Part shown: positions 50,611 to 61,712 of the stretch, piece after piece
Position numbering within the stretch: position 1 is the first letter of the stretch
How the letters are laid out: each line of letters opens with the position of its first letter
NCBI GenBank assembly: GCA_900239685.1
Contig: OENT01000037.1
Span: 62,001-126,000 of the forward strand
Origin: Rotaria macrura
Lineage: Eukaryota; Rotifera; Eurotatoria; Philodinida; Philodinidae
Length of the DNA: 64,000 nt
Direction: 5' to 3'
Program-made: the position numbers and the translations under genes
The notes under the pieces: model-generated
Database searches by the model: none
Seen by the model: the letters and a program-made list of their open reading frames with translations, nothing else
What the model was told of the DNA's origin: nothing

Positions 50611-53600
50611 TTATGAATCATTTACAATATTCGATTTATATTGAATAAGACGAGATTCGAATGATGGATATAATCTTTGACATTCATAAATCAATTCATT
50701 TACTAATGTTAATTTATATTCATTGGATGCAATAAATGATTCTATTAGAGTTAAGATTTCTACGTAGTAAAAAGGAAAAACAACACAACGCAATTAGATC
50801 ATTGAATTGGAAAACGAAATATTTTACCTTGATCAGCTTGACGACGAAATAATAATTTAACTTTTTTCTTGACTTCACGATATTTTTTTAATAAACGTCG
50901 TTGATCATCATCTAATACAGAACAGATATCAAATGAAAAACGATTGCTTGTATTATTGGCTATGACTGATTCATTATCTGACTCTAGAGAAAGAAGATAG
51001 AACTCGAATTCAATGAAAATAAAAACAATCATTTTTAAAGCTAACCATCATCGGTACTTGTTGTTGATGTGACAGGACTTGGAGGACAACTAGAACCACC
51101 GAAGGATAAATGTCGACGATAGACATAATTTTTAAGAACTAATGCTGTAATTATGAAAAAGCAAAAACGAATCACACATCAGTTAGATTGACCACTTAGA
51201 TAATTAATAAAAAATATACGAACGTGTTCGTTTCTTTTTCATTACACTTAAACCAGATGTTAACGTTTGTTCTAGTTGTGGACGTTTTCTTGATGCCGAT
51301 GGTTGTTGAGCAACAGCACTGGATCCAACTAGATCATCGATTTCATCAATTGGCTATAAGAAAAATAAAAATGAAAGTCATAAAAAATAACCCGAGGTTT
51401 TTTTTTCATTGGGATATTTAAACCAAACTAGAGCATGAGTACAATCTACCTTAGATGTTCTTCTGAACAAAATAGGTCATTGTAGGAACCTCCTATCTCT
51501 CTCTCATGTCAATGAACTGATGTCTAAAGGTTCTAAGTTCTTTCTTGAGAAAATCTGTCGAAGAATATCGATGGAGGTCGACAAAGACTTAGATTATATA
51601 ATTTTTAGTAGTTCGATGTTTAATTCGTTTGTACGAATGAAAAAATTCGCAGATACAGTCAAATGTCTCTGCAAAATATCAAGAATTCATATTCAATACG
51701 TAATCTGAAAAGAGACTTCGATTAAAAAATCTTTTTTGAAGCTGTTATAGTCTGAACTTATAGGTCAGATTTTCAATAGTTAATTTTTTTAAAACTCAGA
51801 AATTTTCTAAACATTTCACAAGAAAAACTCGAATAATTGAGTTCGATGTTTTGATGCCTTGAAATTGTTGTACAATTTTTATTAGGACATAGGCTAGTGT
51901 TTCTGCACGAGGATTTTTTATGATTCAACCTTGGAAAGACGTAAGAGGAGATAGTTTTGTAATTACACGGCAGTAACAGATTTTGACTGTCTTTTCATCA
52001 AATAAAAATCTACTATTTCGTATCGACAAGCGATGAAGTCTATAGTTTAAGCTGATTTTCGTAATATGTTTTACCAAGAAAACTTTATGATAATCAGAAA
52101 ATTGATTGATTGAACTCACGCCAATGTTATCTTAACATATTTCTAAGATAACCCATCATCGTTACGAAGGATTTAACCGAAATGCATCGATCCAGTTAGA
52201 AAAGTTACTGAATTCAAATGTGACTAGGTCCTAGTACGACTCTTGTGTACATTTGCTAACTAATGGATGAATATGTATCCATTCCTTAATGAAAGGAAAT
52301 GTCTCTTATTTATAATGCGATTCTCACTTTAGTCAACACTGACTCAACATTTGTTTCATCTCTCAAAGTATCAAAAGCTAACAAAAGAGATAGATTGGTT
52401 GTCTTTTATATGTTCTTATTGAATTTTGACTTCATATTGATGACTATGACTTTTGATTACATATTTTCTTAAATTTAATTGAGAAATCAATGAGAACGAA
52501 AGTGAACATTCCTAAAACAAAAATTGTTGCTAATTCGTTTGAAGGTACACATATCTGATTTCTAGTATTTAAAATTTTTTTAGTTATTAAAAAATCTGTT
52601 GCTATGAATTTTGTATTGAAATATGTTTATACAGTCAATTTCGTTTTACTATCATATATACGTACTTTGTTGACTTTGAATGGATTTCCAAAGACATGCT
52701 GTCGAACTGGCTGTGCATCGATTTCCCTTAACGGAGCCACTTGTGCACTAGCACGTGGATATTCATCATAGTTCGACATTTCTTTAATAGGTACAGAATG
52801 TAGAGCATCTTCATCCTGAATTTCATAGTTATTCGTATTATTTACTAAATGTCGACGTAATTTGGTAACAACATCAAGTAATTGTGAACGAGGAATGTCA
52901 AATGCATTTCTAAAAATGAGAAGACAAAATGTTTAAATATGAGGAGGCCATCATCGGATTAGTTTGTCGTATTTCAGAAATCTGTGAAGAAAACTTATGT
53001 AAACCCATTCATTTTTAGAATCGTATCAACTTAGTTTTATGTATTGTAATACTTTAGTACTCTGAAACGTCGCTTTTCAAGATATTCACTTTCTTGTGTT
53101 TCTTTTATAAAGTTTCGAAAAAAAAACAGCTGTAATATTACCCATCATTTTTCTAATTCAATTTTTACAAATGCAAAACTCTGGATTAGGTCACTCAACT
53201 GCACAGACAATAACACGACCACATTTTGAGGCACGATAAACTTGAATCAACAAAAATGTCTCTATGAATCTTGTCTAAAATAGCATCGAATCTATCACAT
53301 CTGAGGAATTAGATCATTCACAGGTGAATGTACAAATTTTCGTAAAAAATGTTATTCGTATAACGACATCTTCAAAAATGTAACACAAGATTAAAAAAGA
53401 ACTCGTAGAATCGAATAGTATGATTACAAAATTCATTAGGTCTGAAAACGCTTCCAATCTTTACATTCATCTTTTTTCAAATTTAATTCATGAAAAATTT
53501 TCAATTAAACAGATCATTACGAATGAGGTACATAGGATTTATATTTGCTACAAGATAGAATTCTGATGAGCATTCCTTTAAAAATAACGCTAGATTGTGT

Positions 53601-56600
53601 ATGATAATATGAGGACTAATATTGATATTGTCGATATCAGAGCGATTTGTTTAAGTGTAAGATTGATGTTTTATCAGATTATCAATAGTTATTGGTTTGT
53701 TTCTCTTTCGAAATTCGAGATTTTTTTCAAATCGAAGTAACCTCATATTGTTGTTCGACCTGATCACGTCGAACCAGAAGAAAACCAATCCACAATCAAA
53801 ACTTATTAGTAGTTACAGGTTTTAGGATTACGAACATATGAATTTTTTTAGCGTATCATTTCGTTTTATAATTTGTTTTTACTTACAGATATAACTGCAA
53901 TGGTTGGTGTTGTTTAGAATTCGGTTTCGATTGTAAAACAAAGTTATTGTGAATTGAATCATCACCTGGTTCATGTAAATCTGCGCTGGATGATGATGTT
54001 TTATCGAACAAAAGATCAGGACGTCTTTAACATCGAAAAACAAAACAATTCAATTCAATTCAATTAAGAAAAAGACAATGCATACAATGGAAGAAGATGA
54101 ATAAGTGGTGGTGGTTTTTCTTGCACGGGTGGCCATCGGTCAAGTTCAGCTCGTGCTTGTGATCGAATTTTTTTTAAATATCCAAGCATTTGTGGTGATA
54201 GAAGTATAGTTGGTTGTGCTGGATTTTGTTTATCGAATGATTCAAATACGAATTGAAGTTGCTTTCGTGCAAGAACACGTCGTAATGGCTAAAAAAAATA
54301 TTAACTAATTACACAAGAGAAAAGAAACAAGAAAACGGCATTTATTCAATTGATCAGAATTTTTAGCATAGTACATAATTCGAAACTTCAATAGTTCGTT
54401 TTTGACTTTTCATGATTTACCACAAAAGTACAGATGTGAATGCTGATGAAGACTCTGTTTCCATGCATACTCACTAAAATGTTTTCATAGAAACAATAGG
54501 TTTGGTCACTGATAAAATACGATTGATTTCATGGATATATGCCTTTTTAAAATGAACAAACTGTACTAGTGAGTAATATTTTAATTTTTCTCATGCAAAG
54601 ATGATTTGCCTACTGAATAAGAATAATATTTATGACACATGGAATTTTTTCTACGGATACTTTGATTTCTTTATTGATGATTCATATATAATATTACGTA
54701 AATTTTACTGATCATTTAAATTTGTACCATAACTTACAGTAATATAATAAGGAGGTATAGATCGAAGATAAGCATCAAAACGATTTTGCCAAGTTCTTGA
54801 TACATTAGAACCATGTGATTTGTTTAATTCACCTTTAAGAAAAAAAAGACGATTAGTTATAGTTACATTTGCTTTTTTCAATGAATTATAGAAGAAAACA
54901 TTCAATGTGACATACTTTTCTAATTATGAAACAGAACATGGGAATCATGATCCATTATTTACACAAGAAACACGAAATACTGAGTCATATATTCATATCT
55001 ATTCACCAAATACTTCATCCTTTATATGTTATAAACACTTTGAAATGAATTGAAACTAATAAGATTCTATGATATCATACTCTAGGTTCAGTGAAAAATG
55101 ATTTTTAAATTTCGATTTGCAATCATTCTCATTGAACTCAACTAGTTCGAAGATGTCTCACAAAAATTCAAATGATTTTTTTGCCTCAATCTCGAGAATT
55201 AACTGTATCGAATTCTTTCATTCGAAAAATAAACTATACTAAATTTCATTCTTTGTAAGATTTGACAAGAAAAAGAAGAAACTTTCAGGATGACCTTAGA
55301 AAATAAAATACATACTGAGCAATGTTGATAAATCTGTATAGTTATATGGCATGACATATAGATTCACAGATGTCAATGTTGTACTTGCTTTAAGATAGCC
55401 AAACGGTGAACCAAGTTCATTGGGACCCAGACGAGATGAACCTTGGACAAACACCTGTAATGAAAAACAATACAAAACATTTTGTACGATTTGCTTTCCA
55501 TGAAGAATATTTGATATACTGGCCAAGCCATTGTCGGTTGTCTTCGTTCGAGGATATATTGTGTTAATGGTGATGGTTCTAATTCATATTTATCGAATGG
55601 AAATTTATCTGTGACAGTTGTGCATGGTACTGTTTGAAATTTAATTAAAGCATGTGCTGATCGAGAAGGAAGTGAGAGCATCGCTGCTGTTGGCCAATAA
55701 TCTTCTGGTATGGGCCAATTATATTCGGTTTTCTCTGTTTTAGGTACAGAACGTGGAATCATAATCATTTTTCGACATGAATGCCATGCACATCGTTCAC
55801 TATCTCCTATTTTTTGTTTTAAATTAAATTAACGAAAATAAAACAAATGACTCTTCTCAGGTGATTGCAAACATCTCATACCTTCACTAATAACTTTTTC
55901 TAAATTAACAACAACACCGATTTGAATTTTTTGTACAAGTGAGTCTAAACATTGCAGAAGTGTTCGTTGAGATGTTATTAAATATGAACGGCCTAGAATT
56001 GAGAAAGTAAAATAAAACGAAGGATCTTCATATTGATGAATAATTCATAGTGTATTACCACCGGTTACATCACACATAGCAGTTATCGGCTGATCAACAG
56101 CAGGTGGAATATATTGATTAGTCGGTGCATCTCCAACACTTGCACCCGTTGAAGTACCAGGATTACTGGTTACAACTATGGCTGAGGCATTAGCAGGTAA
56201 TGCAAGTACAATAGCAAATAGACGTTGATCCCATCGAAACGGCTCTTTCGTTAATTCACTACCTAATGGGCCTGTATTCATCGGTATATTAATCTGGAAA
56301 AGAATTAAAAAAAGGAAACATACAGAATTTTTCGAATCAGTCTAGTGAAAACAAATGCCTACTTCATTTTGAACACCAGATAATGTAGTCAATTTTTGTT
56401 TGTCCGTTATGACAATAATAAGTGATGGTTCGAGTAAATGTGGAAATCGACCGCATCCATATGTATCATGATCAGCTGCATGTCGATTCAGATTTAGTAA
56501 ATCGAACGCTTGCTTTATTGCTGAACCCATTTGAGTTAATCCGGTTGCTTCAAGACTTTTCAATTGATTTGTAAATACGGTCATGGGTTCTTTCCACCCA

Positions 56601-56865
56601 ACTTTTACATTCGAGGGTGGTTCATCAAGTGTTAATAACATATATCGATCTGTTCGAGCTGCACCAGCATCTCTTTGTCGTAGCTATATAGATAACAAAG
56701 TTGTTAATATGCATACGTTAGTATTAAAAAGGAGAAAAAGAATTAATTGCTAACTTTGAGAAATTGTTCTATAGCTCCTTTGCCAATATCGAAAAGCGAG
56801 GTACCAAGATGTGTCATTTGATTCATAGAGGCAGAATTATCCAGAAGAAATATAACTACAGGCAT
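50611..56865 (-). CDS. INTS6: Integrator complex subunit 6
   Basis: INTS6 is a subunit of the Integrator complex, which processes snRNA 3' ends and attenuates Pol II transcripts; it recruits PP2A. Fourteen minus-strand exons: 56865-56755, 56683-56363, 56293-56059, 55992-55882, 55806-55520, 55454-55316, 54832-54738, 54288-54086, 54024-53887, 52909-52666, 51353-51224, 51144-51046, 50983-50828 and 50759-50611. All are in phase, giving 805 residues against nearly 890 in vertebrates. An N-terminal von Willebrand A domain has MIDAS motif DNSASMN (Asp9, Ser11, Ser13). Diagnostic blocks are GSELTKEPFRWDQRLFAIVL, FPFDKYELEPSPLTQYILER, GSPFGYLKASTTLTSVNLYV, RSIPPYY, NAFDIPRSQLLD and VFGNPFKVNK. The C-terminal helical domain is in exons 13-14. 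Introns 9 and 10 are about 1.0 and 1.3 kb. A (CAATT)4 repeat lies in intron 8 at 54046-54065. Confidence 0.95.
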
Positions 56866-57609
56866 TTTTCAATCTTTTTTAATTGATAATAAGGTCCAAT
56901 TGATAAATAAAATGATCTGATGGATTTATTGTTGTTTACTATCGTTAGTTCCACTGGTATTAAAAGACCATTCACAGTGCTGCGAAGGATAGAGGGCGCT
57001 ATTTTATGAAACATGTATAACTATAGATATCATTTATATTTTAGAATTAAATGGTTTCAATTCAATACTATTTGATAAGAAACCTAGTTTTAATCAAACT
57101 TTTCTAGACTCACTAAGTCATTTAATCGCCATTTCAGTTCCGTTCTGATAGATAGAAAGAATATTTTGATCACAATTTCTGTACTTCTCTATCAAAAATC
57201 TTGCAATGCTCGAAGATACTTATTGAAGATTTCAAGATCTAAAAGGAGAGATAGAAATTTCTATAATAGAGGCGATGCACCTAAAAGAAAATAGTTCTCA
57301 GCTTCATCGGCAAGGAAAAAACATGCATATATGGAAGATGAGTTGTCTCTTCAATAATGACGTAGAAATAAAATAAAAGTATACTTTTATCTTCCAAAGT
57401 ACCCTGTAACACTTTGTTTTTTCTCAAATTCGTCACTATCTTGAGTGCTTCGCTTTTGCTTTAGGTACTTCACGTTAAAAACATTACTGCCAATCATATT
57501 AAACATCTATGTCATTTGAAATCGACTGGGCAGCAACTGAAAGACGTTTGGCAATATCGAGATATAATTGTTTGGTATACTAAACACGGAAAAAAAATCG
57601 CTGATAAAA
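56866..57609. other. Upstream of INTS6, no gene seen
   Basis: Contains the presumed INTS6 promoter next to 56865. No coding sequence is supported; open frames at 57512-57737 overlap on both strands and are chance. Confidence 0.5.
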
Positions 57610-58377
57610 CGCGGTTTATCAAGATGCGATGTGACGCGATTTTCGAGAGCTGCAGAAAAATGCTGATAACCGTGGTTTCTGAAGATTTCAGTGTTAACCT
57701 TAGTCCGTTTAGCAATGTCAACCTGATCCTTTTATGAAGGCGAGGTAAGATACCCTTCGAGAGATAGTGTAGTTAACTTGAAAGTTCCATTACTTTGAAG
57801 TTTTTTTTCAATGACAAAGATGCGTTAAAATTTCATATTAAGCATAGGAGAAAACTTTGGGCACGACATCTCTTCTGTCCCTACACATTCCTCCATCGCT
57901 AAATTAAGTAACGTACGAAACGTGTAAAAACAACATTTGTGATATATTTACTTCTGCGCCAAAACCGCGTTTTCTAAGGCTATAACTCGGTTTTACGAAA
58001 TGGCACGTCACAAAAACTATTTTTCTGATGGCAGGTATGGTGGAGTGTGACAGGGATTAAGTTCGTCATGGTATTTGAGTTTTCTAACGATTCTATATCG
58101 CGGTTATAATCATGTTTACTGTGGTTTTAAGAAGCGCAACTAACCGCGTTTTAAATTAAACGTGTTTCCGACCATTTTCACCGCTGTTACTGAAACCGCG
58201 TTGTTCTTTACCTCGGTTAAAAACGTATTCACTGCGGTTTTGTGAAACGGCGTCTTGTTATACCACGATTTATGTGGAGATAATCGCGGTTATTTGAAAA
58301 CGCGGTTAACTGCGATGCTTTCAGTGATGGCGCGTTTTTCTACTATTAAGCGCGATTAGGAAAAAAGTACCGCGGTT
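57610..58377. repeat. CpG-rich island of dispersed CGCGGTT motifs
   Basis: The heptamer CGCGGTT or its complement AACCGCG occurs exactly eight times: 57610, 57963, 58099, 58142, 58194, 58285, 58301 and 58371 (first base). Many one-mismatch variants lie between them (such as CTGCGGTTTTG, CTCGGTTTTAC, AACCGTGGTTT). Orientation is mixed. The surrounding genome is AT-rich and CpG-poor, so this density is not random. There is no coding capacity. A short inverted similarity between AGGAGAAAACTTT near 57847 and the complement of 58395-58405 could be terminal repeats of an element. The nature is unknown. Confidence 0.55.
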
Positions 58378-61300
58378 GGAGGCGGTTTTTCTCTTAAATT
58401 TTCTCCGTGGGTAGTTGAAGCTCTATCATGAGTTGTCATCAGAGGCATGATGCGGCATTAATGTATGTCATATTTAAACTTTCTTATTCGAAAAGAAAAC
58501 GAGCAATATCATCATTTTTTCGATGTGATCTATCTATCACTGTTACTGAATGAGATACCGATATTTTACTGTTGAATGCCATCAAGTTGTTTATAAATCT
58601 AATCATTTTATTTTTATATTTTGTTTTTCTATAACCTATGACTAAGTACTCAAGTTTCACTGTGTCATGAATAGAAACCAACAATATACTGATGAGCCGT
58701 ATCTAGTAACCTATTCAAAACAGAGTCGTGCAGCTATCGAAAGACTTGAAAAGAAAATTAAATATTCTTGGGTATATTTTCTTCAGTATCAAATATAATA
58801 TTGAACTGCCGATTCTTATAACCAATCATCATGAGATGTTTTTCTTATATCAAGCCATAACATCTGCTTTCCTATGATTTTCTTGATTTGAAATTCTATT
58901 TTAATGAAACGAAATCCAACCCTTATACAGCTCAATGAAGAAACAATCGATTTCTACTCAAGGTTCTCGATCAATTTTGGCCATGGAAGGGACTAGTATT
59001 ATTAGACAGACACTTCACAAATTTTTGCACAGTCATTTTCATAAAAGTTTTGGACGTGCATCCGGTTGAATTTCTTATCTATATAAGATTGAACCTTCTA
59101 CTAGAAATAGCTTTTTAGAAATGATGTCATCGATTAATAATCTCCTGTTAAAGAATATAATAGTTCTAAGTATGAGATGACGATCAGGAAGTATAATTCA
59201 ATTTTGTTCTTAGCTGAAATCAAAGAACGAAAATTGCAGAAATTCATTGTTACTTTCTTTGGGGGGAAGGGATCGATCGACCGTAAATGCGTATCTGGCT
59301 ATCTACCAACTGTAGTAGACAATCTAGACTATGCATTATGAGTCGGATCTGCTAGAAGCTTAATTCATAAAAGCTGAAAAAGGGTTTTCTTCCAGCAGAC
59401 GAAAGATCACCATAAAAATAGAGTTGATAGGCCCTCAATATGCTCATATTTTAGCTAAAGCGAACTACCTTATTCTTCTTCTACAGTTACATAACATCGT
59501 CTAGCAAAAATATTCGAGCTTGTAACAATCTGAAAGAAACGAATTCCGAATTCAAATTTCTTCCATAAGTAGATCATATGATCTGCAAGTTACCCTGAAA
59601 TTTTCAGTCAAAAGTATTGACTGAAAATGGATGCTATGCTATAGAGATATTAGATGTAGAAAGAAATCGGGAACATTTTGCAAAAAAACTCACAAAAACT
59701 GCAATTACTCTTCAACACCCTTTATTTCCAGAAGTAAACTATAGTTATTGCAGAAAATTTTAGGTCAATCTAAATAGCGTATCAGCTATGCCTGAGCAAA
59801 AAAGTTTAATTCAAAATTCTGTTGTTTCAATTTTTTCATTAGGAGAAATATCCCATGCAAGGAACATTTTCTTTATGATAGGATCTTGCATTAGTGGAGT
59901 GGTTTGAAATTTGCAAGGTATCTTTACCAAATATCTTGCTGCTATGCTTCACAATATTGCTTAAAGGATCCAAAACTACACGTTAATTATATGAACAAAA
60001 CAAAAAATTCAGATAATAATAGTGATATTGAAAACATTAGAACTCGTGAAAGACCCCTGTTTGATCTACGAGTTATTTGAAAATGATAGTTTCGTCTCTG
60101 TATAATCACCAATTAATGTCATGCTATTTCAGAAAAATATTGGTTTTTGGAAATAAACTCTTTTTTTGTGAATTTTATTGAAATTATTCTGATGTCCCCT
60201 GGAAGGGACATTCAGCTTTCCAGGTTTGAGTACGGAAAAAACTTTTGTAAGCACTGGAATTGTAGAAAGTGAGCTAGCTCGCCTCTCGCTCCACCGAGAG
60301 CATTGTTTTGTACTTACTTTCATTTAGCAGTTCCTCTATAAGAATACGTCTTTGTGAAAGTATAAAGTAACCCGAAGTAAAGTATATTCATCAAATACTG
60401 ATCTAGTATTGTGTTTACCTTTCACGGAACCGTCGAGTTCCAAAAAAAAATTCAAAAAAAAAAATAAAACTTCAGCGAAGTCCATCCTCTATTAAATTGG
60501 ATTTAAATCGATTAGAAACTTTATATACTCTGAATTATGTCAAACAGAAAACGAAATCGAAAATAGTGACTCGTCTTAGATTAAAAGACTGATAGGAATT
60601 GGTCGACGCCATCGATCAATTCATGAACTGGCATCTATCATCGTGAATTTGCTATTCAGCAAACAACTTTTCAAATAGATCGATGCGAGGATCCAAAAAC
60701 GAATGTAGGCATAATTCTTTCAGACATATTTCAAAGTTTTATGGTTTCTACTGGTTTTCGATTGACCATCCACCGATAAACTTTAAACTTTATTGCGAGT
60801 ATTAAAAAAGTCTTTTCTTTTTTGTAAATCACTCACTGATATTGTCTTTGTTTCTAATTGCTAAAAGGAACCAACATATATAACTTAAATGAATCATGAA
60901 ATCTTGAGAAATCAGAAATTTCATAATTAATTAAAAATAGTTCATCTTAGACTAGAAGTGAAAAGTATTCCATAGAAAATCGTCAAACTAGCTAAAATTC
61001 AAGGTTCTTGTTGATGTGTATCTGAAAAGAGATCGTTGATAACATTCATGTTCTGATTCATTCAATGAAACCGAGAAGTAGAATAATGTAAGACTACATT
61101 AAAGTTCAGGAAAAAACGAGTACTATTTCAATTTCGTTAGACGATTGAATAAAATATAAATAATTTAGTAGTTCTCTTATTTCAACATACTTCTACTTAT
61201 GTCAGAGATTGAAAAGTAGCCGCTATTTGGCTGATGCGTTGAGCCCTACGTAGCTTACAATAAAAATGATTGATTCAATGCTTCATTATGCATTCGACGC

Positions 61301-61712
61301 TAAATACTGATAATGGCATAAACTTTGTTTGGCAACTATTGATAAGACATCCCTATTCTTTAACTAAAGTACTTTCCATCCTATCGTATACAACGATTTA
61401 TATTTGACTAGAGCGTTTAATTTTTATTGTTGATCAACCAAGAAAAGAATGACAGTGCATAAATAAAGCATTCATTTTTCTTATCAATCATTATTTTTAA
61501 TATCTCAATATTAAAATCGAAATGCATTTATTAAATAATAAACATATGTATATATATATATATATATATTGATAACAAAGAAAAAAAAATACTTGAGCCC
61601 TATATATATATATATATATGTACATACACACACATATTTAAAACAATCAAATAGAAAAAGAAACAATCACTGAATATATGCAAAGAGAAAATATTTAAAT
61701 TTATCTATGAGT
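58378..61712. other. Intergenic, no gene seen; small hairpins and TA repeats
   Basis: No supported coding sequence. A 12-bp perfect stem with 5-base loop lies at 59600-59628. A GC-richer segment at 60192-60300 contains stems ATGTCCC/GGGACAT (60192-60211), the palindrome GAGCTAGCTC (60271-60280) and CTCTCG/CGAGAG (60283-60300). TA microsatellites lie at about 61548-61569 and 61601-61619, just beyond the 3' end of the lipid-transfer gene. Confidence 0.5.
59600..59628. repeat. Perfect 12-bp inverted repeat with 5-base loop
   Basis: ATTTTCAGTCAA at 59600-59611 is exactly complementary to TTGACTGAAAAT at 59617-59628, separated by AAGTA. It is not followed by a U-run that would suggest a terminator, and no gene is adjacent. 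Confidence 0.6.
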
